A program made the translations under genes and the position numbers. The notes below the pieces were generated by a model. The model had not been told where the DNA came from, did not search any database, and saw only the letters and a list, made by a program, of their open reading frames with translations. Shown here piece after piece: positions 52,240-61,055 of a DNA stretch of 64,000 bases. The stretch is from Opitutia bacterium (lineage in GTDB: Bacteria > Verrucomicrobiota > Verrucomicrobiia > Opitutales > Opitutaceae), in contig CANJCM010000011.1 of assembly GCA_947472765.1 (NCBI GenBank), positions 1 through 64,000 of the forward strand, read 5' to 3'. Position 1 is the first letter of the stretch. Each line of letters begins with the position of its first letter.

Positions 52240-52288
52240 GCTTTGGCCACAGGCCAAAGCCCAGGCAATTTCGGCCGCCGAAATTGCC
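52240..52288. terminator. Tandem double hairpin after MBL-fold gene
   Basis: GCTTTGGCC-ACA-GGCCAAAGC, spacer CCA, then GGCAATTTCGGC-C-GCCGAAATTGCC. It ends 2 bases before the stop of the minus-strand hydrolase gene. Same architecture as 52076-52126 with different stem bases. Confidence 0.6.
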
Positions 52289-52290
52289 TC

Positions 52291-53268
52291 CTATTTGGCG
52301 ATGTCGCCGGGCTTGATGCCGCGGCCGAGTTCGAAGCCGGCGCCGACGGCGCCGACGACGGCGTGTGCACGATCGAGACTGAGATCCTTGCGAAAGCGAT
52401 AGACCGTCTCGACGCCGGTGCAGTGGGCGCCGATGAGATTGTCGATGCCGATGCCGCGCAACTTTTCCGCGGTCCAGGACAGCGTCGTCTCGCTCGCGTT
52501 GAAGAGATGGATCCCGCCGATCAGGGCGTGAACCTTGGTCGGGCGAATGAAGTCGCGGGCGTGCTCGATGATGTTGATGACGCCGGCATGGCCGCAGCCG
52601 GTGAGCACGACGAGTCCCTGCTCCGTGTCGAAGACGAGCGACATGTCATCCTGCACCGTATCCTCCACGACTCCCTTCGGCGTCGTCACTGAAACGCTGC
52701 CGCTCCAGTTGCGCTCGGGATAACGGCGCGGCACGGGACCGGTGAGCCAGACGCCAGGCTGGAGCTGGGCGGGGCCGGCGTGCGACACGAAGACGCCGCC
52801 GGTTTTCTCGTAGTCGGCCTTCAGCCGGATCATCTGATTGATTTCAACGTGCGGCGGATTCGAGCGCCGCGGATAGAACATGCCCTCGGCCACGTGCGTG
52901 CGCGCCAGGGCGGTGGGCGTCGCGGTTTTCACCGAGTCCCGCAGCGGCAGAAATCCGCCGATGTGGTCCGAGTGCCAGTGGCTGAGGATGACGTCGGTCA
53001 CATTGCCAAGATCGATCTTCAGGCTCCGCGCGTTGCGCAGGACGACGTCGGTGTTCGCGCCGGTGTCGAAGAGGATGCGTTTTCCGTCAGCCTCCACGAG
53101 TGCCGCGAACCCCCACTCGCCCAACTCGTCGCCGTCGGCGAGCATCGTGGAGAGAACGGTGATCTTGAGATCGCGAACGCGTCCCTTCTCGGCGGCGGCC
53201 AATCCGGACGACCACCCGAGCGCGATAAACAGAAGCGCCAGGCGAAGCGGGGTCGGGAAAATCTTCAT
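52291..53268 (-). CDS. Secreted metallo-beta-lactamase-fold hydrolase
   Basis: A 325-residue MBL-fold protein with a signal peptide (LRLALLFIALGWSSGLAAA). The metal motif ILSHWHSDHIGGFLPL lies near residue 98, with further ligands in LTGCGHAGVINI and GAHCTGVE. It resembles the 7,8-dihydropterin-6-methyl-4-(beta-D-ribofuranosyl)aminobenzene-5-phosphate-synthase-like / MBL_fold group that acts on small molecules (WGFAALVEADGKRILFDTG). The exact substrate is unknown. The start is the ATG at 53268. Confidence 0.87.
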   Translation of the reverse strand: MKIFPTPLRLALLFIALGWSSGLAAAEKGRVRDLKITVLSTMLADGDELGEWGFAALVEADGKRILFDTGANTDVVLRNARSLKIDLGNVTDVILSHWHSDHIGGFLPLRDSVKTATPTALARTHVAEGMFYPRRSNPPHVEINQMIRLKADYEKTGGVFVSHAGPAQLQPGVWLTGPVPRRYPERNWSGSVSVTTPKGVVEDTVQDDMSLVFDTEQGLVVLTGCGHAGVINIIEHARDFIRPTKVHALIGGIHLFNASETTLSWTAEKLRGIGIDNLIGAHCTGVETVYRFRKDLSLDRAHAVVGAVGAGFELGRGIKPGDIAK

Positions 53269-53378
53269 GCCGCCAGCGAACACGGGGCCGTCGAGGAAGC
53301 CAACTCCGCAACGCCTCTCGCTTGCCCGTCCCACTCCGCCGGAACAAGGTACCAGCGACCCCTCAACCCCCGCCCCTC

Positions 53379-55019
53379 ATGCGTTGCACCCTCCTTCGAT
53401 CACCTCGACTCGCCGTTCTCCTGCTTCTCGGGTGCTCCGGCTCGGTCGGCCGCGCAGCGGCCGACCCGCGCTGGAACATCCTCTTCGTGTTCGCCGATGA
53501 CTGGGGCCGCTACGCGAGCGCGTATGCCGCCGTCGACGGGCGGCCGTCGCCGAACGACGTGGTCAAGACCCCGAACATCGATCGCGTGGCACGGCAGGGC
53601 GCATTGTTTCGCAACGCGTTCGTCAATTCGCCCTCCTGCACGCCCTGCCGCAGCGCCCTGCTTTCCGGGCGCTATTTCTTCAACACGGGCCAGGGCGCGA
53701 TTCTCCGCGGCGCCGTGTGGGACCCGAAGATTCCCAGCTTCCCGTTGATGCTGCGCGATTCGGGCTATCACATCGGCAAGAGCTTCAAGGTGTGGGGCCC
53801 GGGCACACCGGCGGACGCGCCCTTCGGCGGCCAGGCTCACGCGTACGAGAAGGCCGGTCGTGATCCGAACGATTTCTCGGAAGTCGCCACGGCGCGCGTG
53901 CGCAGCGGAACCGGCATCGCGCAGGCCCGGGACGAGATTCTCGGACAGGTCCGCGCCAACTTCGACGCCTTCCTCGCCGACCGAAAACCGGGTCAGCCCT
54001 GGCATTATTTCTTCGGTCCCACCAACACGCATCGCCTCTGGGTCAAGGGATCTGGCCTGCGCCTCTGGGGCATCAATCCGGATCAATTGAAAGGGAAACT
54101 ACCGGCCGCCATGCCTGATGTGCCCGAAGTGCGCGAGGACTTCGCGGATTACCTCGGGGAAGTGCAGGCACTCGACGCCTACGTCGGCGTCCTGCTCGAG
54201 CGGCTCGAGGCCAGTGGCGAGGCCGATCACACACTCGTGGTCATCGCCGGCGACCACGGCGCTCCCGGTTTCAACTCCGGCAAATGCACCCTTTACGACA
54301 ACGGCACCGGCGTGGCGCTGGTGGTGCGCGTGCCCGGCGGCAAGGGCGGACGCGTCATCGATGATCTAGTCTGCCTGCCGGAACTCGCGCCGACCTTCAT
54401 GGACATTGGCGGGCTCACTCCGCCGGCCGGCTTGTACGGACGCAGCCTGCTCCCGCTTCTGCTCTCGGATCGAAGCGGACAAATCGATCCGAACCGTAAC
54501 TGGGTCGTCACCGGCCGCGAGCGCCATGTCGACGCCGCGCGCGAGGGCAACCTGCCTTATCCGACCCGCGCGTTGCGCACGCCGGACTTTGTGTACATCC
54601 GCAACTTTGCCCCGGATCGGCTGCCGATGGGTTCGCCGGGCCGCGCGCTTTCACCGGAGGCCCTGGCCAGCGGCGAAGTCGAAGTGAACACGCGCATCGG
54701 ATTCGCCGACTACGACGCGGGACCCTCGAAGGCCTGGCTGATTCAGCACCGCGACGAGCCCCAGTGGGCCTGGCACTACGACTGGGCGTTCGGCCTGAAG
54801 CCGGGCGAGGAGCTCTACGATCTGAAGAAGGACCACGATCAGATCCACAACGTCGCCAGCGACCCTGCTTACGCTGCGATCAAAGCCGAACTCGCGGGAC
54901 GGCTCATGACGAAACTGAAGGACGCGGGCGATCCGCGGGTGACAGGCGACGGCAAGACCTTTGATCGGATGCCGTACACGGTGGTCGAACCGCCGCCGAA
55001 GCCGGGCTCGCCGATGTAA
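53379..55019 (+). CDS. Secreted sulfatase
   Basis: A 546-residue type I sulfatase with a signal sequence (LLRSPRLAVLLLLGCSGSVGRAAA). It has the FGly motif NSPSCTPCRSALLSGRYF near residue 87 (C-x-P-x-R), the metal-binding DD in ILFVFADDWGRYAS, and the later VVIAGDHGAPGF. The cysteine is oxidised to formylglycine by an FGE not seen here. It hydrolyses sulfate esters of polysaccharides or small molecules; Planctomycetes and Verrucomicrobia often carry many. It runs divergently from the MBL-fold gene, which ends at 53268. Confidence 0.92.
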   Translation: MRCTLLRSPRLAVLLLLGCSGSVGRAAADPRWNILFVFADDWGRYASAYAAVDGRPSPNDVVKTPNIDRVARQGALFRNAFVNSPSCTPCRSALLSGRYFFNTGQGAILRGAVWDPKIPSFPLMLRDSGYHIGKSFKVWGPGTPADAPFGGQAHAYEKAGRDPNDFSEVATARVRSGTGIAQARDEILGQVRANFDAFLADRKPGQPWHYFFGPTNTHRLWVKGSGLRLWGINPDQLKGKLPAAMPDVPEVREDFADYLGEVQALDAYVGVLLERLEASGEADHTLVVIAGDHGAPGFNSGKCTLYDNGTGVALVVRVPGGKGGRVIDDLVCLPELAPTFMDIGGLTPPAGLYGRSLLPLLLSDRSGQIDPNRNWVVTGRERHVDAAREGNLPYPTRALRTPDFVYIRNFAPDRLPMGSPGRALSPEALASGEVEVNTRIGFADYDAGPSKAWLIQHRDEPQWAWHYDWAFGLKPGEELYDLKKDHDQIHNVASDPAYAAIKAELAGRLMTKLKDAGDPRVTGDGKTFDRMPYTVVEPPPKPGSPM

Positions 55020-55430
55020 GCCAGAGCGGCGCCGGACGACGGAGTCGGTAACGAACCACCGGCAATGGATCGCCGTCAACCCTGGCACACGACTCCGCCG
55101 GAATTTCGTCAGCGCACGCTCCCGAAAAGCAATTCCTGGAGGGACGGTGCCCCACCGTCCGGTGTGAAGGGCCCGATGCCATCTGGCGGACGGGGGCGTC
55201 CGCCCTCCATGGTAAGAGGCCCGGCGGCGAGCTCCGCTCCAGGCCGTAGTTGTCATCCAATACTTGGATTCCGAAGTTGGCTTCGTAGCCCGCTGCGTGA
55301 GCAGCGGGACGGCTTTAGGCGAAGCGATCACGAAGTCCCTGTCCTCACGGACAGGGCCACGCCAATCCGTTTAACTTCGGAATCCAGGTAATAGATGACA
55401 AAGCCGTCCGGTCCGACATCGTCGGACCGC
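55020..55430. repeat. Repeat-filled gap with composite element copy 4
   Basis: TGGAGGGACGGTGCCCCACCG (55138), GCGGACGGGGGCGTCCGCCC (55186), composite element (55252-55399), and the small palindrome GTCCGAC-ATC-GTCGGAC (55411-55427) just before the next gene. Confidence 0.8.
55252..55399. mobile_element. Composite palindrome-nested element, copy 4
   Basis: The outer arms TTGTCATC (left) and GATGACAA (right) flank TACTTGGATTCCGAAGTT and AACTTCGGAATCCAGGTA, with the two hairpins between them. It is nearly identical to copy 1 throughout. It lies immediately upstream of the M20 gene; the ATG of the longer track ORF (55395) is part of its right palindrome arm. Confidence 0.9.
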
Positions 55431-56585
55431 ATGGATTCCAGTGCGCTTCGCGACCAGCTCATCGCGTGGTCGAATATCAACTCGGGCAGCGATCATGCGG
55501 CCGGGCTCGATCGCATGCGTCAGGTCCTCTCGGCGGAATTTGCGACACTCCCGGGGGCGCGGGTCGAAACCGTGCCGCTCGCCGGCGGCGCCGCCGCGCT
55601 GCGGGTCACCGTGCGTCCCGAGGCACCGCGGCAGATTCTGTGCAGCGGGCACTTCGACACGGTGTACGGCGCGAGCCATCCGTTTCAGGCCTGCACGCTC
55701 ATGGACGCGAACACGCTGCGCGGTCCGGGTGTCGCCGACATGAAGGGCGGAATTGTCCTCATGCTGGCGGCGCTGCGGGAGTTCGAGCGTTCGCCGCACG
55801 CCACGCAGCTGGGCTACGAAGTACTGCTCACGCCGGATGAGGAAACGGGATCAGTCGCGAGCCGGCCCGCGATCGAGTCCGCCGCTCGCTCCGGCAAGTT
55901 CGCCTTCGCGCTCGTGTTCGAACCCGCCCGGGCCAACGGCGATCTGGTGAAGTCGCGGAAGGGCACCGGGATTTTCACGATCACGTGTCACGGCCGCGCC
56001 GCCCATGCCGGCCGCGATCCCAAGGCGGGACGCAGTGCGATCCTCGCCCTCGCCGAGTACCTGCCGCGAGTCCATGCGCTCAACGACGAATTGGACGGCG
56101 TGATGATCAACATCGGGTCGATCCGCGGCGGCAGCGCGGTGAACATCGTGCCCGATCTCGCGAGTGCCGAGGTGGGCATCCGGATCACGCGCAGTCGTGA
56201 CGGCGACGCTGTTCTGTCCCGGTTGCACGAGCTCGCGGCGCCGATCAACGCCCGCGACGGCTATCGGATTGAAATCACCGGGCAGTTCAACCGCCAGCCG
56301 AAGGAAGTGACCCCGTTCGAGGAAAGCCTCTTCGCGCAATGGCAGGCGTGCGGTCGTGAGCTCGGCTTGAATTTTTCCTGGCAGCACGTCGGTGGCGGCA
56401 GCGACGGCAATCTGATGTCGGCGGCCGGGCTGCCCAGCCTCGATGGCATCGGGCCGGTGGGCGATCACCTGCACAGCCCGGAGGAATTTGTGAACCTGCC
56501 GAGCCTGGTGCAGCGGGCGGAGCTGGCGGCGCGGTTCCTTGGGCGGTTCGCGGCGGGGGAAATTAAGTTCGAACGGGTCAGGTGA
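55431..56585 (+). CDS. M20-family metallopeptidase (carboxypeptidase G2-like)
   Basis: A 384-residue M20 peptidase: CSGHFDTVYGASHPF (zinc ligand His), GPGVADMKGGIVLMLAAL (bridging Asp), LLTPDEETGSVASRPAIE (catalytic Glu), then the lid-domain stretch CHGRAAHAGRDPKAGRSAI and the late GIGPVGDHLHSPEEFV (His). This is the carboxypeptidase G2/ArgE-like group. It has no signal peptide. I start at the ATG at 55431 rather than 55395, because 55395 lies in the mobile element. Confidence 0.92.
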   Translation: MDSSALRDQLIAWSNINSGSDHAAGLDRMRQVLSAEFATLPGARVETVPLAGGAAALRVTVRPEAPRQILCSGHFDTVYGASHPFQACTLMDANTLRGPGVADMKGGIVLMLAALREFERSPHATQLGYEVLLTPDEETGSVASRPAIESAARSGKFAFALVFEPARANGDLVKSRKGTGIFTITCHGRAAHAGRDPKAGRSAILALAEYLPRVHALNDELDGVMINIGSIRGGSAVNIVPDLASAEVGIRITRSRDGDAVLSRLHELAAPINARDGYRIEITGQFNRQPKEVTPFEESLFAQWQACGRELGLNFSWQHVGGGSDGNLMSAAGLPSLDGIGPVGDHLHSPEEFVNLPSLVQRAELAARFLGRFAAGEIKFERVR

Positions 56586-56823
56586 ATTGTACGGCCGCCG
56601 AGCGCCGGCGGACCGGGAATGCACGACGACAGGAAGAGGCCCGGCGGCGAGCGCCGGCCCTACAGCAGAGAAATTTCAGCCGACGGGCTGGCGAATGGCG
56701 CCGTTCGGGGAACTGGGCGGACAACGGGCGCGCACGAGGCGCGCCCCTACGAAAGCTGGGAACGTGATCCATCGTAGGGGCGTGGCTCGGGCACGCCCGA
56801 AATTCCCATCCACCCACCCCCGC
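56586..56823. repeat. Repeat-filled gap between convergent genes
   Basis: A GCGAGCGCCGGCCCTACAG unit (56650) and GCGCGCACGAGGCGCGCCCC with CGTAGGGGCGTGGCTCGGGC (56730-56795). Confidence 0.75.
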
Positions 56824-58926
56824 TTACGGCAGCGCGAAGGCCACGTACGAATCGCCGGAGCGGTTGCCTTGTTTCCCGCCGCCGCAGGCGATGACGACGA
56901 ACTGCTTGCCGTTCACCTCGTAGGTGGCGGGCGTCGCGAAACCCGCGGCGGGCAACTGCGTTTCCCACAGCAGCTCGCCGGTCGCGGTCGAGAACGCGCG
57001 GAATTTTTCATCCGTCGTCGCGGCGAGGAAGAGCACCCCGCCCGCCGTCACGACCGGGCCGCCGTAATTCTCGGTCCCAGGTGGACGCGTTTCGCCGGGA
57101 TACGGCTTCGGCGGATCACCGAGCGGCCGGCGCCAGAGATACTCACCCGTGTTGAGATCGATCGCGTTCAAGGTGCCCCACGGCGGCTTGATGCCCGGAT
57201 AGCCGTCGGGATCGAGGAAACGGTTGTAGCCGGTGATCACATACGCGCTGTTGGCCGGCGGCGTGGTGATTGAGCCGGGCTCGGGGCGCGGCGTGCCGCC
57301 TTCCAGCGGCGGCACGGTCAGGAACTGCGCGAGCGCCTCCTTGGCCGGATTCGGCAGGAAGTTGAAGGACGGCATCACACCCTTGCCAGTGCGGAGCAGC
57401 GCGACGATGTCATCGGCTTTGAGCCTGGAGCCCACGTTGACGAGGCTCGGAATGTTGGCCGAGGGATTGCCCTCCATCTTCGGACCATGGCAGGAAAGGC
57501 AGAGCTGGGCGTATTGCTGGCTCGCGCCGCTGGCGAAGAGCGCAGTCGGGACGAGGGTGAACGTGTAAGGCAGCTCGCTGCTGTTCACATAGAGAATGCC
57601 CTTCGGATCCACGGCCGGCCCGCCCCATTCGCCGCCACCGTCGGTGCCCGGCATCATGATCGCGCCGCGCAAACTCGGCGGCGCAAACGGCGCACTCGGA
57701 TCGAGCTCAGCCAGCCGCTTCAGCACGTACTCGCGGGCGGCCGGCGTGCGGTCGGTGGCCTCAGCGGCGGTGAACCGCTGGCGCGTGAACGGCGCGGGTT
57801 TCAACGGGAACGGCTGCGTCGGCCAGCTGACTTCGCCGGGCACGGTCGACTGCGGCACGGGCTCCTCGCGCCAGGGGAAGAGCGATTCGCCGGTCTCGCG
57901 GTTGAAGACCCAGACGTGGCCGGACTTCAACGTCTGCGCCACGGCGGGAATCTTCTTTCCGTCGCGTGTGACTTCGCAGAGCACGGGCGGCGCCGGGGGA
58001 TCGCGATCCCAGAGATCATGGTGCACGAACTGGAAGTGCCACTTGAGTTCGCCGGTGGCCGCGTCGAGGGCCAGCAAGCAGTTCGAGTAGAGATTCTGGC
58101 CGGCGCGGTCGGCTCCGTAGAAATCGTAGGACGCGGAACCCGTCGGCATGAACGCGAGGCCTCGCGCCTGATCGATCACGAGGCCCGGCCAGTTGTTGGC
58201 GCCGCCCACCTTTTCCCAGGAATCCTTCGGCCAGGTGTCATGGCCCTTCTCGCCGGGGAAAGGAATCGTGTGAAAAATCCAGCGCCGCTTGCCGGTGCGA
58301 ACATCGAACGCCCGGATGTGTCCCGCCGCCGCCGGTGCCGGACCTTCGCCCACGCGAATCGGCATGATGATCAGATCGCGATAGATGGCACCAGGGGTGT
58401 TACTGACGAGGTAGAGTCCGGTGACATCGCGATCGAGTCCCTCCGCGAGATCGATGCGGCCCTCGACGCCGAACGTCGGAATCGGCCGGCCGGTCTCCGG
58501 GTTGATCGCATAGAGGAAGCGGCCCGCGCAGTACATGAGCTGCCGTTCCTTCCCGTCCTGCCACATGGTCAGGCCGCGGTTGAGTCCACCGCGCGCATCG
58601 TTCGGCTCGAAATGCCACTTCTCGGTGCCGGTCGCGGCGTCGACGGCGAAGAGGTTCAGCGTCGGCGACGTGCCGTAGAGAATGCCGTCGATCACGAGCG
58701 GGTTACACTGGATCTGCGAGCGGTTGTTCTCGGCCGTGCCGCCACTGCGGTACTCCCAGGCCTTTTTCAGGCCGGCGACGTTTTTGGCATCGATGCCCTT
58801 GAGCGTGGAGTAATGCGTCGCACCGGCGTCGCCCAGGTAGGCGTCCCAATTGCGATCGGCAGCGGAGAGCGAAACGGCGGCGGCAAGCAGGGTCGCGCCC
58901 GCGAGAAAACGAAGACGTGGGTTCAT
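56824..58926 (-). CDS. PQQ-dependent dehydrogenase-like quinoprotein with cytochrome c domain
   Basis: A 700-residue secreted protein (signal LAGATLLAAAVSLSA) with an eight-bladed beta-propeller of the PQQ/quinoprotein dehydrogenase type: NWDAYLGDAGATHYSTLKGI, NPLVIDGILYGTSPTLNLFAVDAATGTEKW, YAINPETGRP, LPAAGFATPATYEVNGKQFVVIACGGG. Near residue 475 it holds a haem c motif CLSCHGPKMEG with the distal Met of MPSFNFL, an internal cytochrome domain. Such enzymes oxidise sugars or alcohols in the periplasm and pass electrons to the respiratory chain. The substrate is unassigned. The start is the ATG at 58926. Confidence 0.9.
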   Translation of the reverse strand: MNPRLRFLAGATLLAAAVSLSAADRNWDAYLGDAGATHYSTLKGIDAKNVAGLKKAWEYRSGGTAENNRSQIQCNPLVIDGILYGTSPTLNLFAVDAATGTEKWHFEPNDARGGLNRGLTMWQDGKERQLMYCAGRFLYAINPETGRPIPTFGVEGRIDLAEGLDRDVTGLYLVSNTPGAIYRDLIIMPIRVGEGPAPAAAGHIRAFDVRTGKRRWIFHTIPFPGEKGHDTWPKDSWEKVGGANNWPGLVIDQARGLAFMPTGSASYDFYGADRAGQNLYSNCLLALDAATGELKWHFQFVHHDLWDRDPPAPPVLCEVTRDGKKIPAVAQTLKSGHVWVFNRETGESLFPWREEPVPQSTVPGEVSWPTQPFPLKPAPFTRQRFTAAEATDRTPAAREYVLKRLAELDPSAPFAPPSLRGAIMMPGTDGGGEWGGPAVDPKGILYVNSSELPYTFTLVPTALFASGASQQYAQLCLSCHGPKMEGNPSANIPSLVNVGSRLKADDIVALLRTGKGVMPSFNFLPNPAKEALAQFLTVPPLEGGTPRPEPGSITTPPANSAYVITGYNRFLDPDGYPGIKPPWGTLNAIDLNTGEYLWRRPLGDPPKPYPGETRPPGTENYGGPVVTAGGVLFLAATTDEKFRAFSTATGELLWETQLPAAGFATPATYEVNGKQFVVIACGGGKQGNRSGDSYVAFALP

Positions 58927-59540
58927 GGGGGGGGGCCTGCATGTAGAGGCGATTGTCGCGGGCAAACGAGCCGAATGTGGGGAGGCGTAATGCAGTCGGC
59001 GCCGACACACTCCGGCGCTATGCGCAACCCTCTCGAACCGGAACGATGCAGTGGAACGAAATCGGCGGGTGTGGGCACCCGCCCTCCATGGTAGGCGGAT
59101 CGTTCAGACTTCCGTTCGCTCTCCTCTCAAAGAGCACTCCATGGAGGGACGGTGCCCCCACCGTCCAGGGCGGCATTTCGTCGAGCTGAACGTTCACCAA
59201 TCAGTATAGGGCTGCCGCCCTTCGACTGGCTCAGGGCCCCCGATTCCCTCCGTTTGGCCGTGAGCCTGCCGAACCGGCTCGTCGGCAGCCCACGGGTCTC
59301 ATTCGCGAAGCGGCCCGGCGGCGAGCGCCGGCCCTATATTTGAGTGCATTGTTCCGGCTCAAGAGGGGACCTTTTGATCAGCGGCATCGAGAGATTCCTG
59401 CTCGCCGACGGGTGAGGGCACCGGCCCTCCATTGATTTCTTTTCTCCATCCCGGCTCCGCGCTTGCCCGAAATCGGCGCGACCATTAACGCAATCTCCGA
59501 TGATTACCCCTACCCCGGTGCGTGACGCTGCGTTCGCCGC
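58927..59540. repeat. Repeat-filled gap with 165-bp block, copy 3
   Basis: The third 165-bp block (59001-59166), then TATAGGGCTGCCGCCCTTCG and GGCGGCGAGCGCCGGCCCTAT ends of the GTAGGGCCGGCG family (59207-59338), and a CGACGGGTGAGGGCACCGGCCC unit (59407). No gene. Confidence 0.75.
59001..59166. repeat. 165-bp composite intergenic block, copy 3
   Basis: Matches 20753-20916 and 30701-30865; the section AACGATGCAGTGGAACGAAA through GGATCGTTCAGACTTCCG is almost identical to copy 1. Confidence 0.85.
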
Positions 59541-60827
59541 ATGAGCGCACCCTCCCGCTCCTCAATTCGGATGGTGGCTCTGGCGAGTTTCGTCGGGACG
59601 ACGATCGAGTGGTACGATTTCTTCCTCTATGGCACGGCGGCGGCGCTGGTCTTCAACAAGCTGTTCTTCCCGACCTTCGATCCGATCGCGGGCACGCTCG
59701 CCTCGTTCGGCACGTATGCGGTCGGGTTCATCGCCCGGCCGTTCGGCGGCGTGATTATCGGGCACTACGGCGACAAAATCGGCCGCAAATCGATGCTCGT
59801 GCTGACGCTGCTCATCATGGGGGTCGCGACGTTTCTCATCGGGCTGCTGCCCACGTATGCGACGCTCGGTCCCTGGGCGGCTGGACTCCTCGTGCTGTTG
59901 CGGCTGGTGCAGGGCTTCGGCGTCGGTGGCGAATGGGGCGGCGCGGTGCTGATGGCGGTCGAACATGCACCGCCGCACCGGCGCGGGTTCTACGGAAGCT
60001 GGCCGCAGATGGGCGTGCCGGCGGGGTTGCTGCTCTCGACCTTCGTCTTTGCCGCATTCTCGCGGCTGCCCGAGGATCAGTTTCTCGCGTGGGGCTGGCG
60101 CGTCCCTTTCCTCGTCAGCATTTTTCTCGTCGGGCTCGGACTGCTGATCCGGATGCGGATCCTCGAGACGCCGGCTTTCGCCAAGATGAAGGAGAAGCGC
60201 GTCGAGGCGATGATGCCGATCGTGGAGGTGCTGAAAAAATATCCGCGGCAGGTGCTGCTCGCCGCCGGCGCCCGTGTGGCGGAGAACGGCGGCTTCTATA
60301 TCTTCAGCGTGTTCACGCTCCTCTACGCCACGCAGCATGCGAAGGTGGAGCGCAGCGTGGCGCTCACCGGCGTGATGATCGCGTCGGCCTTCGATTTCGT
60401 GGCAATTCCGTTCTACGGCCACCTCTCGGATCGGATTGGGCGGCGGCCGGTGTACATCTTCGGCGCGGTCATGACGGGGGTGCTCGCCTACCCGCTTTTC
60501 TGGCTGATCGACACGGGGTCGACGCCGCTGGTCTGGCTCGGGCTGGTGCTCGTGTTCACCTTCGCCCACGCGCCGATGTACGGACCGCAGGCGGCGTTTC
60601 TCTCCGAACTCTTCGGCACCCGCGTGCGCTACAGCGGCGCCTCCCTCGGGGCGCAACTGGCCTCGATTGTGGCCGGTGGCCTTTCGCCGTTCATCGCCAC
60701 GGCCTTGATGCCCAAGTACGGCCGCGCGGGACTCTCAGTCTATCTCGCCGTGATGGGATTGATCACGGTCTTCGCCGTCCTCGCCGCCGCGGAAACCGCG
60801 CGGAAGGACATTCACGAGGACGCGTGA
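59541..60827 (+). CDS. MHS-family MFS transporter
   Basis: A 428-residue 12-helix transporter of the metabolite:H+ symporter (MHS) group. Signature segments are ASFVGTTIEWYDFFLYGTAAALVFNKLFFP, PFGGVIIGHYGDKIGRKSMLVLTLLIMG, LRLVQGFGVGGEWGGAVLMAVEHAPPHRRGFYGSWPQMGVPAG, and FYGHLSDRIGRRPVYIFGA. Known members carry proline/betaine, shikimate, alpha-ketoglutarate or citrate with H+; the cargo here is not set by sequence. It stands between the convergent SGNH-DUF1080 gene and the quinoprotein. Confidence 0.93.
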   Translation: MSAPSRSSIRMVALASFVGTTIEWYDFFLYGTAAALVFNKLFFPTFDPIAGTLASFGTYAVGFIARPFGGVIIGHYGDKIGRKSMLVLTLLIMGVATFLIGLLPTYATLGPWAAGLLVLLRLVQGFGVGGEWGGAVLMAVEHAPPHRRGFYGSWPQMGVPAGLLLSTFVFAAFSRLPEDQFLAWGWRVPFLVSIFLVGLGLLIRMRILETPAFAKMKEKRVEAMMPIVEVLKKYPRQVLLAAGARVAENGGFYIFSVFTLLYATQHAKVERSVALTGVMIASAFDFVAIPFYGHLSDRIGRRPVYIFGAVMTGVLAYPLFWLIDTGSTPLVWLGLVLVFTFAHAPMYGPQAAFLSELFGTRVRYSGASLGAQLASIVAGGLSPFIATALMPKYGRAGLSVYLAVMGLITVFAVLAAAETARKDIHEDA

Positions 60828-61055
60828 GATTTTGGATTTTGGATTCTCGATTTTCGATTTTCGATCCGGCCGGCGCGGGGTGGACTGAGCCGGAGGCGGC
60901 GAGCGGAGCGATCCAAACCGGGCGCGCACGAGGCACGCCCCTACAACGATAACACTTTCGTAGGGGCGCGCCTCGGGCGCGCCCGGCTCGGCGCCCGGTA
61001 TTCGGACAATGGAAATGGCCGGTGGTGACACCAGCCCTCCATCAACGGAGCGCCG
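60828..61055. repeat. Repeat-filled gap between convergent genes
   Basis: ATTTTGGATTTTGGATTCTCG (60830), GCGCGCACGAGGCACGCCCC / GTAGGGGCGCGCCTCGGGCG pair (60921-60981), and TGGCCGGTGGTGACACCAGCCC (61017). Confidence 0.75.

Noticed and set aside
55395-55430. Earlier ATG for the M20 peptidase
   Set aside because: This ATG belongs to the GATGACAA arm of composite element copy 4; family similarity begins after 55431.
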